A stretch of DNA of 64,000 nt from Anaerosporobacter mobilis DSM 15930 (GTDB taxonomy: Bacteria; Bacillota; Clostridia; Lachnospirales; Lachnospiraceae). The notes beneath the pieces were generated by a model. That model worked only from the letters and a program-made list of their open reading frames with translations. It ran no database searches and was not told the DNA's origin. The position numbers and the translations under genes were made by a program. The stretch lies in contig NZ_FRCP01000010.1 in the NCBI RefSeq assembly GCF_900142955.1, positions 124,001 through 188,000 on the forward strand, given 5' to 3'. Positions 26,800-34,851 of this stretch are shown in pieces (position 1 is the stretch's first letter; every line of letters begins with the position of its first letter).

Positions 26800-28125
26800 A
26801 TGAGAATGGTGGATTTGATTACCAAGAAAAAGGAAGGCGAAATCCTTACTGATGAAGAGATTCAATTCATGATAGACGGTTATGTTAAGGCAGAAATACC
26901 AGACTACCAGATGTCAGCAATGCTTATGGCAATTTGTTTTAAGGGTATGACCGATCATGAGATGGCTGTGATGACAGGAGCAATGGCTCACTCAGGAGAT
27001 ATGGTTGATCTATCAGCCATTGAAGGTGTTAAGGTAGATAAGCACAGTACAGGCGGTGTAGGTGATAAGACGACACTTGTAATTGCACCAATTGTCGCAG
27101 CGTGTGGCGGTAAAGTGGCGAAGATGTCCGGTAGAGGACTTGGTCATACTGGCGGAACAATTGATAAGATGGAAGCGATACCAGGTATGAAGACGTCTCT
27201 TCCTAGAGAAGAGTTTTTTGATATCGTTAACAAAATTGGTTTAAGTGTAATTGGACAATCGGGTAATCTTGCGCCGGCAGATAAGAAACTGTATGCGCTT
27301 CGTGATGTAACAGCTACAGTAGGAAGTATTCCCCTAATTGCTTCTTCTATTATGAGTAAAAAGCTTGCAGCAGGTAGTGATAGTATTCTTCTTGATGTTA
27401 AGACTGGTAGTGGAGCTTTCATGAAGACACTTGATGATTCTATTCTATTAGCAAGTAAAATGGTAGCTATTGGTGAGCATGAAGGAAGAAAAACAGTTGC
27501 GTTAATTACGGATATGGATATACCACTAGGCAAGGCAATTGGTAATTCTTTAGAAGTAATAGAGGCGGTTCATACATTACAAGGTAATGGGCCAGAAGAT
27601 CTTACAAGTGTTTGCCTTAAACTTGCCGCAAATATGCTTCATTTAACAGGAATGGGTGACGTAGAAACTTGTGAGCAGATGGCTAAAGAGGCAATAACAT
27701 CAGGTAAAGCTCTTCAAAAATTAATAGATATGGTAGAAGCCCAGGGTGGTGATTCAAGGGTAATCAAAGATACGAGTGCCTTTGCCAAAGCTCCATTAAA
27801 CTATGAGGTCCGTTCTGACCGTGAAGGATATATTACCCATATGAATACAGAAAAATGTGGTATTGCTTCAGTAGAGTTAGGTGCTGGACGTGCCACAAAG
27901 GAAAGCGTAATTGATTATTCAGCAGGTATTATCTTAGAAAAGAAAATTGGTGCATATGTTAAGAAAGGTGAGGTACTAGCTACCCTATATGCAGCAGATG
28001 AGAAGATGTTTGCAGATGCAGAGAAGCTTTTATTAGAAGCTTATACGATTTCGGAAGAGAAATCTGTAATTGAACCACTAATATTTGCCAGAGTTAGTAA
28101 AGAAGGAATTGAAAAGTATTCCTAA
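26800..28125 (+). CDS. pdp: Pyrimidine-nucleoside phosphorylase
   Basis: 441 residues from ATG 26800, which has ACGGAG at 9 nt; the ATG at 26791 abuts that site and is less likely. Splits uridine, deoxyuridine and thymidine to base and pentose 1-phosphate. The family signature SGRGLGHTGGTIDKMEAIPG is exact, KHSTGGVGDKTTL is the phosphate loop, and the C-terminal alpha/beta lid is present. With cdd, deoD, deoB and deoC it makes a complete nucleoside-to-triose pathway. Confidence 0.96.
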   Translation: MRMVDLITKKKEGEILTDEEIQFMIDGYVKAEIPDYQMSAMLMAICFKGMTDHEMAVMTGAMAHSGDMVDLSAIEGVKVDKHSTGGVGDKTTLVIAPIVAACGGKVAKMSGRGLGHTGGTIDKMEAIPGMKTSLPREEFFDIVNKIGLSVIGQSGNLAPADKKLYALRDVTATVGSIPLIASSIMSKKLAAGSDSILLDVKTGSGAFMKTLDDSILLASKMVAIGEHEGRKTVALITDMDIPLGKAIGNSLEVIEAVHTLQGNGPEDLTSVCLKLAANMLHLTGMGDVETCEQMAKEAITSGKALQKLIDMVEAQGGDSRVIKDTSAFAKAPLNYEVRSDREGYITHMNTEKCGIASVELGAGRATKESVIDYSAGIILEKKIGAYVKKGEVLATLYAADEKMFADAEKLLLEAYTISEEKSVIEPLIFARVSKEGIEKYS

Positions 28126-28137
28126 TCTATGGTATAG

Positions 28138-28200
28138 TTTATTTGATGACTGTTAAATGATAAAGAAGTTTATACTTAAAAAATACAGTCATCAAATAAA
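28138..28200 (+). repeat. 16-bp perfect hairpin without U-tract
   Basis: 28138-28153 pairs perfectly with 28185-28200 around a 31-nt AT-rich loop. No T-run follows; the next gene's ribosome site GAGAGGAAA begins just after, so it may affect readthrough or translation of the following gene. Confidence 0.65.
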
Positions 28201-28220
28201 TTGAGAGAGAGGAAATTAAT

Positions 28221-29231
28221 ATGGCAAAATTTTGCGGTAAGTGCGGTAAGCCTTTACAAGATGGAGAGACCTGTTCATGTTCTCTGGGGAGTGAACAAGA
28301 GCAAGTTATAACATCAGAAGTGAGTGAAAATGAAGTAAAAAAAGAAGTAACAGTAGAGGCGAATGAACAACCTGCACAGACAATGAGCGCACAACCTATT
28401 CAAGAAGAGCAACAAGCAGGAGTTGCCGGATATATGTATGGACAATCAATGCAAGGACAACCTATGCAGGGACAACCAGTGCAAGGTCAACCTATGCAAG
28501 GACAACCTATGCAGGGACAACCTATGCAGGGACAACCAGTGCAAGGACAACCCATGCAAGGACAACCAAATAGTCAACCGAATCAATTTGGTCAACAAGC
28601 TTCTCAGGCGGCAGCAGTTGCTGGAAAATATGCTAAAAATATATGGCAGATTCTATTGGATATATGGAAAGCGCCAGCTGATAACTTAAAGAGTTTTGTT
28701 AACGAGAAGAATTTTGTTAATGCTCTTATATTAATTGGTGCAGAAGCCATATTAATGGTTCTTTTTTCATGTATAATCTTAAAGAAAGTTTATTCTATGA
28801 TCATGGGTATAGTTGGAGGTATCTCTTATTATTTCTATGATGAAGTGAAGATTCCTTATCTAAGAACAATTTTTAGTACTTTAATTGGAACAGTGTTAGG
28901 TGCATGTATATTTGCTGCCATAACAATGCTTATTGTAAAGCAAGTCGGCAAAGCAAATAAAACATTTAAAGAAGCAGTTTGTATTACGGCAACAAAGAGT
29001 GCTGCTTTTCTACCATTCTTAGTAGTTGCTATTATTACCTCTTTATTCAGTTTGCCACTAACAATTATAGTGATGGCATTAGGCGGAATATTGGGCTATT
29101 TTTATGTACATACTTCATTAGATGATGGATCGATTCAAGATGGGAATAAGCATGTTTATACTTCCTTCTTAATCTATGCTGTTTATATTATTGTATCATT
29201 ACTTTTAATGTATCTTTTCAGTAAGCTTTAA
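28221..29231 (+). CDS. Zinc-ribbon, MQGQP-repeat, multi-span membrane protein
   Basis: 336 residues. It starts with a zinc ribbon (FCGKCGKPL ... CSC), then an acidic stretch, then eight or more MQGQP/VQGQP pentapeptides (about 75-115), then five membrane helices from about 160 to the end, resembling the YIP1-like membrane domain. Zinc ribbon plus low-complexity linker plus integral membrane domain is a common layout in Firmicutes proteins of unknown role. The repeats are coded by near-identical 15-bp units and are likely to vary in number between strains. Confidence 0.75.
   Translation: MAKFCGKCGKPLQDGETCSCSLGSEQEQVITSEVSENEVKKEVTVEANEQPAQTMSAQPIQEEQQAGVAGYMYGQSMQGQPMQGQPVQGQPMQGQPMQGQPMQGQPVQGQPMQGQPNSQPNQFGQQASQAAAVAGKYAKNIWQILLDIWKAPADNLKSFVNEKNFVNALILIGAEAILMVLFSCIILKKVYSMIMGIVGGISYYFYDEVKIPYLRTIFSTLIGTVLGACIFAAITMLIVKQVGKANKTFKEAVCITATKSAAFLPFLVVAIITSLFSLPLTIIVMALGGILGYFYVHTSLDDGSIQDGNKHVYTSFLIYAVYIIVSLLLMYLFSKL
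28439..28570 (+). repeat. Tandem 15-bp repeat coding MQGQP
   Basis: Units of the type CAACCTATGCAGGGA, about eight in tandem and slightly degenerate, in frame within the membrane-protein gene. Confidence 0.9.
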
Positions 29232-29255
29232 TATTAGGAATAGAATATAAGTAAG

Positions 29256-29293
29256 CACTCCTTGGAACGTATAGAGCTAAAAACCAAGGAGTG
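29256..29293 (+). repeat. 10-bp hairpin after the zinc-ribbon protein gene
   Basis: CACTCCTTGG (29256-29265) pairs with CCAAGGAGTG (29284-29293). The following sequence is TATGAAAAAATA, with no T-run, so termination is uncertain. The rest of the gap to 29484 shows two copies of CTAGTTGAC and a small CTAGA/TCTAG hairpin but no recognised motif. Confidence 0.55.
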
Positions 29294-29484
29294 TATGAAA
29301 AAATAATAGGATTATGTTAGTTAGATTTGAGAATACTATAAGATGAGATACTGGACTTTTGGGACGACTATTACTAGATACCTTGTCTAGTTGACTATAT
29401 ATGAAAAATAACGAAAGCTATCACGCTAGTTGACGCCAAAGAGGGTGAATAAGATTAAGATTTGCGTTATGCAGAGGAGGAATT

Positions 29485-30501
29485 ATGAAATTATTATCAG
29501 TAGCAATACCAAGTTATAATTCGGAAGAATACCTAGGCAGAGCTGTTGAAACCTTATTAACTGGTGGAGAAGAAATAGAAATTATTATTGTAAATGATGG
29601 TTCAAAGGATGATACAGGTAAAATAGCGGACGCATATCAAGAGAAATATCCTACCATTATTAAGGCAATCCACCAAGAAAATGGAGGACATGGACAAGCT
29701 GTAAATACAGGGCTTAAGAATGCGACAGGATTATATTTTAAAGTAGTTGATAGTGATGATTGGGTAAATGAAAATTCACTAAAGAATGTTTTGAAGTTGC
29801 TAAGAAAGATGTATGATGAGAAGAAAGAATTAGATTTGCTAATTGCGAATTATGTATATGAGAATGCAAATCTAAACAAACAAAAGGCAATTGATTATAA
29901 GAGTGCAATGCCAATAGATACTATTTTTGGTTGGGATGACTTGAAGCATTTTAAACAAAGTCAGAATATCTTAATGCATTCTGTATTCTATCGTACGCAG
30001 CTATTACGGGATTGTAATTTGCAATTACCAAAGCATACTTTTTATGTGGATAATATATTTGTATATCAACCACTGCCGTATGTAAAGACACTTTACTATA
30101 TAGACGAGAATTTCTATCGGTATTATATAGGGCGAGAAGATCAATCGGTTAATGAGAAGGTAATGATGAGTAGAATCGATCAACAAATACGAGTTACTAA
30201 GTTAATGATTGAATCAACGGATATATTCGCAGTTTCAAGTAAGAAACTCCGGAACTACATGTTAAAATACTTGTCTGTTATGATGATGGTGTGTTCTGTA
30301 TATCTTGTTAAAATTGGAACGAAAGAAAGTTTGGATAAAAAGAAAGAGTTATGGAATTATCTTAAAACAACGAAGCCTATGATGTATAATAAGATCCGTC
30401 ATAGTGTATTAGGGTATAGTATGCACCTTCCTGGTCATACCGGCCATGCTATAATTAAGATAGGATACCGCATATCTCAAAAGATAATTGGATTTGGATG
30501 A
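29485..30501 (+). CDS. Family 2 glycosyltransferase
   Basis: 338 residues. GT-A fold: VAIPSYNSEEYLGRAVETLL, VNDGSKDDT, ENGGHGQAVNTGLKNATGLYFKVVDSDDW with the metal-binding DSDD. The C-terminal third is helical without clear membrane spans. Acts on the cytoplasmic face to transfer a sugar to a glycan or lipid carrier; donor and acceptor unknown. Ribosome site GAGGAGG. No other polysaccharide genes adjoin it. Confidence 0.88.
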   Translation: MKLLSVAIPSYNSEEYLGRAVETLLTGGEEIEIIIVNDGSKDDTGKIADAYQEKYPTIIKAIHQENGGHGQAVNTGLKNATGLYFKVVDSDDWVNENSLKNVLKLLRKMYDEKKELDLLIANYVYENANLNKQKAIDYKSAMPIDTIFGWDDLKHFKQSQNILMHSVFYRTQLLRDCNLQLPKHTFYVDNIFVYQPLPYVKTLYYIDENFYRYYIGREDQSVNEKVMMSRIDQQIRVTKLMIESTDIFAVSSKKLRNYMLKYLSVMMMVCSVYLVKIGTKESLDKKKELWNYLKTTKPMMYNKIRHSVLGYSMHLPGHTGHAIIKIGYRISQKIIGFG

Positions 30502-30503
30502 TT

Positions 30504-30565
30504 AAAAAGGTATACAACAACTATGGGAGTTTTAATAACTTTCAGTTTGTTGTATACCTTTTTGG
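30504..30565. terminator. Bidirectional intrinsic terminator
   Basis: A perfect 17-bp stem (AAAAAGGTATACAACAA with its complement) with a 26-nt loop; T-runs on both strands serve the GT2 gene on the left and the converging folT gene on the right. Confidence 0.88.
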
Positions 30566-30611
30566 TTTATATATATCATCTAAAGAGATTGCAAAGCAAA
30601 CGCATCAACAC

Positions 30612-31181
30612 TTAGGATTCTACAGCTATATGATTATGACGGAATGCAATCTGTAAAGCCCGCATTGTTATAAACAATAGGAATACATTAATAACAAGCA
30701 TAACTGATGACTTTGGAAGTCTGCTTAAGAATAATGCATTGTACGGAGAACCATATAAGATGGATAAGTTGAACGTATTTAAAAATATTGAGATTGCAAA
30801 TTCACAGATGCTTGCTGCGATGGCTCTAGGTATGGTTACTTTACATTTGTAGAACACAATACCGAATAAAAAGCCCATTATTGCGTACGTAATGGTAAAG
30901 CCAAAGAAGAAAGAGCTTCCTTTGCCACCAGTTATAAGCATCTTCACAACATCACCTAAAGCACCCACACTAAGCCCCATGATTGGGCCGCCTAACATAC
31001 CGGCAGCAGCAATGATTATGAATCCTAGACGAATCTCAATGGATTGTGTAATTGGAATATCAAAGAAAGATACTACAATGTACATAGCGACCATAAGTGC
31101 ACAAAACACAAGATTACGTAGTTTACTCATGTTTGCAATTTGCTTCTTAAGATTTAGTGCCTCTTTACTTATAAAAAGCAT
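30612..31181 (-). CDS. folT: ECF transporter S component, folate family
   Basis: 189 residues, five to six membrane helices, with RLGFIIIAAAGMLGGPIMGLSVGALGDVVKML, the S-component pattern contacting EcfT. Captures a vitamin outside and delivers it through the shared EcfAAT module, which is not in this window. Folate as the cargo follows from the THF riboswitch in its leader, which is direct sequence evidence. Start ATG 31181 has GGAGGTG at 8 nt. Convergent with the GT2 gene. Confidence 0.88.
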   Translation of the reverse strand: MLFISKEALNLKKQIANMSKLRNLVFCALMVAMYIVVSFFDIPITQSIEIRLGFIIIAAAGMLGGPIMGLSVGALGDVVKMLITGGKGSSFFFGFTITYAIMGFLFGIVFYKCKVTIPRAIAASICEFAISIFLNTFNLSILYGSPYNALFLSRLPKSSVMLVINVFLLFITMRALQIAFRHNHIAVES

Positions 31182-31305
31182 AATAAAAACACCTCCATAA
31201 TGTAGTTGGCAGCAACGTATAATACCGAAAAATCAAGGTAGTCCGCTACGTTACCACGTGTTAACAAGGTACACCTGGCTACAATATGAGATGTCTCTCA
31301 AAACT

Positions 31306-31410
31306 GCAGCAACGGGATGCGAACAATATACCGCAAGCCTAAGCTTTTCGTTCTAGTGACAACTCCCCGTTCACTAGACACTTAACGCATATTATTCTAC
31401 TTTGCTTTGT
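31306..31410 (-). promoter_or_regulatory. Tetrahydrofolate (THF) riboswitch
   Basis: Read on the minus strand, the core matches the folT/THF aptamer: AGTAGAATAATATGCGTTAAG at the 5' side, then a GAACGGGGAGTTGTC segment, ACGAAAAGC, and GCGGTATATTGTTCGCATCCC at the 3' side. P1 is AGCAA/TTGCT and P2 pairs AATAAT with ATTGTT-type sequence. The folT start lies 125 nt downstream. A second copy of the P1 3' strand (complement of GCAGCAACG) occurs at 31209-31217. The rest of the 31411-31548 gap is AT-rich with no gene. Confidence 0.85.
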
Positions 31411-31504
31411 TAGCAGATACATTATATAATTGATACCGTAATTATGTCAAGAAGTGTGTTATACGGATATGATATGGCTAGTTATTACCATTAGGAATAG
31501 AATT

Positions 31505-31540
31505 AAAAAACCATCTACAATTGCTTGTAAATGGTTTGAA
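31505..31540 (-). terminator. Intrinsic terminator of the PAP2 gene
   Basis: On the minus strand AAACCAT-TTACAA pairs with TTGTAG-ATGGTTT, followed by a T-run; 9 bp beyond the stop codon. Confidence 0.85.
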
Positions 31541-31548
31541 TTTTATCC

Positions 31549-32271
31549 CTATGCTTCTGTATGTGATTCCGATAAAGATTGTTTTTTGCTAAACAATTTA
31601 GAATAATTAGGTACATATACAACAAAGTACATAATTATACATAAAATGAAAGCTGCAATTCCGTCAAAAACAGAGTGTTGTTTTAAGAAAACAGTTGCTA
31701 AACAAATTAAGACGCAAAGGACAAAGGAAGTTCGTCTAATCCAATGCTTGTTCTTTAATTTAGCGGAGTGCATAATTGCTAAGTGTATTCCTATGGAATT
31801 AAATACGTGAATGCTTGGACAGACATTCGTAGAAGTATCGGTTGAATATAGTTTCTTCGCAATATCTACCAGAAAGTTGTCTCTTGCAAATGTAGTTGGT
31901 CTTAGGTCTTGCCCATTAGGCCAAATAGTATAGATTGTTAAACAAACTGTCATACCAATAAAAAGGAATGCACAACATCTATAAAAGTCTTCTTTAGAAG
32001 TGAACAAAAAGTATGCAATCATACCTGCTACATATATAAACCAAAGGTAATAAGGAATGATAAACAGTTCATTAAATGGAATAAAATCATCTAATCGAAT
32101 GTGTACGGCTGTATAGTTAGTAGTTACGGTTCTTTCTAGATAGAAGAACCATGGAAAATAAATAAACATATAAAGTAATACCCATGCATGTTTATATTTT
32201 TTCAGAAAATCTGTAATAACATTACCCTTAAGGGGAGAATGGGTAGGCTTATTTTGGTTTGTTTTACTCAA
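31549..32271 (-). CDS. PAP2-superfamily membrane phosphatase
   Basis: 240 residues, about six membrane helices. The phosphatase residues are CPSIHVFNS (motif 2, PSxH) and FLKQHSVFDG (motif 3, SxxxHxxxD variant with HxxxD). The N-terminal YFPWFFYLERTV and IPFNELFIIPYYLW resemble the inositolphosphotransferase-like PAP2 group. Probably dephosphorylates a lipid phosphate at the membrane outer face. The start is TTG 32271 behind AAAGGCGG. Monocistronic with its own terminator. Confidence 0.8.
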   Translation of the reverse strand: MSKTNQNKPTHSPLKGNVITDFLKKYKHAWVLLYMFIYFPWFFYLERTVTTNYTAVHIRLDDFIPFNELFIIPYYLWFIYVAGMIAYFLFTSKEDFYRCCAFLFIGMTVCLTIYTIWPNGQDLRPTTFARDNFLVDIAKKLYSTDTSTNVCPSIHVFNSIGIHLAIMHSAKLKNKHWIRRTSFVLCVLICLATVFLKQHSVFDGIAAFILCIIMYFVVYVPNYSKLFSKKQSLSESHTEA

Positions 32272-32448
32272 CGGTATGCCGCCTTTCTATAATTAATCTA
32301 ACTTATTTAGTTACTGATTAATAAACTAATGCCATAGGTGATTATAGCATAAGATAGGTAGGGGTGCAATGGATACAAATATGAAAAAAACTTAAGAATT
32401 CTTAATATTTTAAAAAGTAAGAAAATCAAAAGACATATGTTAGAAGAT

Positions 32449-32477
32449 TTGATAATATAAGAAATATCAATTATAAT
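32449..32477 (+). promoter_or_regulatory. Promoter in front of hairpin-array copy C
   Basis: TTGATA (32449-32454), 17-bp spacer, TATAAT (32472-32477). The hairpin-array element starts one base later, the same geometry as copy A at 17.96 kb. Confidence 0.7.
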
Positions 32478-32634
32478 GTAACTTATCGAAAGAAAATCAA
32501 GCACTCACGAAGAGAGTATTTGATTTTAGCCGATACGTTAGCGATAGAACGAAGTTCTTGAGCGTAGGATTACACGAAGTGTAAAACCGTTACAAATCAA
32601 GGGACTTGACTTGTAGGAGTCATAAGTTACCAAG
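32478..32634 (+). repeat. Hairpin-array element, copy C (full)
   Basis: Starts GTAACTTATCG and ends CATAAGTTAC; these termini pair over 9 bp. Inside: AAAATCAA/TTGATTTT over ACTC/GAGT, AGAAC-GAA-GTTCT, TTACAC-GAA-GTGTAA, and CAAG/CTTG. The first hairpin differs from copy A in both arms so that pairing is kept. It lies in the leader of the phosphoesterase gene, same strand. The remainder of 32272-32664 holds the promoter and AT-rich sequence only. Confidence 0.8.
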
Positions 32635-32664
32635 AGAAATTGCAAGAAAGAGAGGTGTCCCGTT

Positions 32665-33522
32665 ATGAAGGTGGCAGTTATAAGTGACATACATAGTAAC
32701 CATTTGGCGTTAGAGGCCTGTCTTCGTTATATAGAGAAGCATGGAATTCAGAAAATAATACTACTCGGGGATTACGTAAGTGATTGCCCTAATCCTCAGA
32801 CAACCCTAAAACTTCTAAGGAAGATTAGAGAGACGTATGAAGTTTGGTGTATCAGAGGAAATAGGGAAGAATATTTTATCAGACATGCAAAGGGGTATCC
32901 AGATGGCTGGGTATATGAAGCTAATACTGGAAATCTATTATATACATATGAGAATCTTAAGAAGGAAGACATTCGTTGGTTTGAAAGTTTATCTAACACG
33001 GGGATTGTAGAGATAGAAGGTACAGAGCCAATCATACTTGCCCATGGTTCGCTTAAGAATTCGCGTGAACTTCTATATGAGAATGAACAGAATACAAAAG
33101 ATGTATTAGAAAGTATATCGTACAAATATATGTTATGTGGGCATTCCCACAAACAGTTTTCCTATGAATACAAGGGAAAGGTTATAATTAATCCAGGTTC
33201 GGTGGGGGTACCGATCGGGTGTAAGAAAAGTGCCCATATGGCTGTGATTGAATGGACTAATCATAAGTGGGAGTTTGAGTTTCAAACTATACCATATGAT
33301 TATCAACAGTTAGTAGAGGAATTTGAAGAGAGTGAGATGAAGGATAAGGCCTATCTATGGATGCGTTGTATCTTGCGTTCCATAAAAGATGGAGTGAATT
33401 ATGCTCCTACATGTGTGAAGAAGGCACATGATATTGCTGCCAAAGAGATGGAAGAGGTGGACTGGAACCATATACCGCCTCGCTATTGGAACGAGGCGGC
33501 AGAAGAGATGGGTATAATCTAA
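32665..33522 (+). CDS. Calcineurin-like metallophosphoesterase
   Basis: 285 residues. Metal-binding motifs in order: SDIHSN (D8, H10), LGDYVSDC, RGNREEY, LAHGS and CGHSHKQFSY, then the INPGSVG loop of the YfcE/MJ0936 group. These are cytosolic phosphodiesterases. The C-terminal about 80 residues (WMRCILRSIKDGVNY onward) are an added helical part with no known role. The gene sits behind a promoter and a full hairpin-array leader, suggesting regulated expression. Substrate unknown. Confidence 0.85.
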   Translation: MKVAVISDIHSNHLALEACLRYIEKHGIQKIILLGDYVSDCPNPQTTLKLLRKIRETYEVWCIRGNREEYFIRHAKGYPDGWVYEANTGNLLYTYENLKKEDIRWFESLSNTGIVEIEGTEPIILAHGSLKNSRELLYENEQNTKDVLESISYKYMLCGHSHKQFSYEYKGKVIINPGSVGVPIGCKKSAHMAVIEWTNHKWEFEFQTIPYDYQQLVEEFEESEMKDKAYLWMRCILRSIKDGVNYAPTCVKKAHDIAAKEMEEVDWNHIPPRYWNEAAEEMGII

Positions 33523-33543
33523 CGAACATATCAGTTCTTACTG

Positions 33544-34221
33544 TTATAGAAAAACAGCAATTATTACGGTAAGAATACCGGATACACCAATTGCGATACC
33601 ACTCATGGCTCCTTCAACTTCACCGAGTTCGATGGCTTTAGAAGTACCTGCGGCATGACTGCAAGTACCGATTGCAACGCCAGCGGCAACCTTATTCTTA
33701 ATACGCAATAACTTAATTAAGATTGGGCACGCCATAGAACCAAAGATACCTGTTACAACAACAGCAGCAACTGTAATGGAAGGAATACCAGATAAACTTG
33801 TACTTACTTCCATTGCGATTGGAGTCGTAACGGATTTGGGTATCATAGATGCAGTAATCATAGAATCGATATCAAATGCTTTACACAATAGATATGTGCT
33901 TCCCATAGATGTCATACTACCAACGAGACAGCCAACTGCAATGGGAATGAAATTTTTCTTAAGTAATGTTATTTGTCTATAGATGGAATAAGCAATTACA
34001 GTTGTTGCGGGAGCTAGAAACATGGAAATTATATCACCACCTGCATTATAGGCTTCAAGCGGAATATCGAATATTGTAAGGATAGCAATAATAACTACAG
34101 TTGCCATTAACAAGGGGTTCAATATTGCAAGATTTGTCTTATCATTTAACAATTTACATATGATGTAGACGCCAAAACTTAAAGATAAACCGAAGAAGGG
34201 GCTATATAGAAATTCATTCAT
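33544..34221 (-). CDS. lrgB: LrgB/CidB-family membrane protein
   Basis: 225 residues, hydrophobic, with the LrgB signature: NPLLMATVVIIAIL, FLAPATTVIAYSIYRQ, MIPKSVTTPIAMEVS, GVAIGTCSHAAGTSKAIELGEVEGAMSG. Partner of LrgA. The pair was first described as antiholin-like; plant and bacterial homologues transport glycolate or pyruvate, so a carboxylate exporter role is also possible. It overlaps lrgA by 8 bp. No LytSR regulator genes are nearby. Confidence 0.92.
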   Translation of the reverse strand: MNEFLYSPFFGLSLSFGVYIICKLLNDKTNLAILNPLLMATVVIIAILTIFDIPLEAYNAGGDIISMFLAPATTVIAYSIYRQITLLKKNFIPIAVGCLVGSMTSMGSTYLLCKAFDIDSMITASMIPKSVTTPIAMEVSTSLSGIPSITVAAVVVTGIFGSMACPILIKLLRIKNKVAAGVAIGTCSHAAGTSKAIELGEVEGAMSGIAIGVSGILTVIIAVFL

Positions 34222-34582
34222 TTTTGTTTTCTCCTTTGTTCATAATTTTCATTACAGTAGTAACCGTAAAAGATGTTACTATAAATGTAATAATTGTAGT
34301 GATGATACAAATCAGAATAAGAATGAAAATCTTACCTTTTAGAAAAGAATATTTCTCAATAATCGCTACACCAGCAGGAACAAATAAGAATGCCATGATT
34401 CCTAATAACAATTCAGAGGTTTCATGAATGTGTTCGGGCTTAACAATCTTAGTTATTAATAAGATGAGTAGTAAAATCATGCTTATTAGACTGGATGGAA
34501 AAGTGAAGGGAAGTATGGAGGAGATAACGATTCCAACCAAACATAATCCGAAGATAATACAGAGCTGTTTTAATAATTTCAT
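34214..34582 (-). CDS. lrgA: LrgA/CidA-family membrane protein
   Basis: 122 residues, four membrane helices, with LPFTFPSSLISMILLLILL and ELLLGIMAFLFVPAGVAIIEKYSFLKG, the LrgA/CidA pattern. Holin-like partner of LrgB. Start has GGAG at 8 nt on the minus strand. Its leader diverges from the aguA leader. Confidence 0.9.
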   Translation of the reverse strand: MKLLKQLCIIFGLCLVGIVISSILPFTFPSSLISMILLLILLITKIVKPEHIHETSELLLGIMAFLFVPAGVAIIEKYSFLKGKIFILILICIITTIITFIVTSFTVTTVMKIMNKGENKNE

Positions 34583-34744
34583 TTGTAAGTCTCCTATTTA
34601 TAAAAGTGGCATTGTTATTAGTGGTTTTCATATTGCATCCTAGCACAGTTGATAATACACGTCAATTGTGAAGATGACGAATATGGGGCGTGTTTTTTTA
34701 GAAAAATCTATGGGTAATTCGTAAATTATTATATAAGAAAGGAT

Positions 34745-34835
34745 GTAACTATTCAGTACTACTTTCTGAAAAAGCTGTTTTTCTTGCTAGTCAAAGGTGT
34801 TCTAGTTATGAAGTAGTTTTGAGTTGAGTAGTTAC
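34745..34835 (+). promoter_or_regulatory. Leader hairpin upstream of aguA
   Basis: GTAACTATTCA (34745-34755) pairs over 11 bp with TGAGTAGTTAC (34825-34835, one G-U); inside, ACTACTT (34758-34764) pairs with AAGTAGT (34811-34817). It ends just before the ribosome site GAAAGG. The outer stem matches that upstream of speD. Confidence 0.6.
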
Positions 34836-34851
34836 GAAAGGATTGGAGAGA

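Noticed and set aside
28423..28689. Open frame rich in C, K and D in another frame of the MQGQP repeats
   Set aside because: Repeat-driven shadow frame; the in-frame protein has a zinc ribbon and membrane helices.
29390..29460. Possible c-di-GMP-I riboswitch (ACGAAAGCT, TGACGCCAAAG)
   Set aside because: Only short stretches resemble the consensus; the GGGCAAACC-like strand and matching stems are missing.
30892..31200. Plus-strand frame opposite folT
   Set aside because: Antisense of a clear membrane S-component with its riboswitch on the other strand.
32307..32504. Hydrophobic 65-codon minus-strand frame
   Set aside because: AT-rich low-complexity translation that overlaps the promoter and start of hairpin-array copy C.
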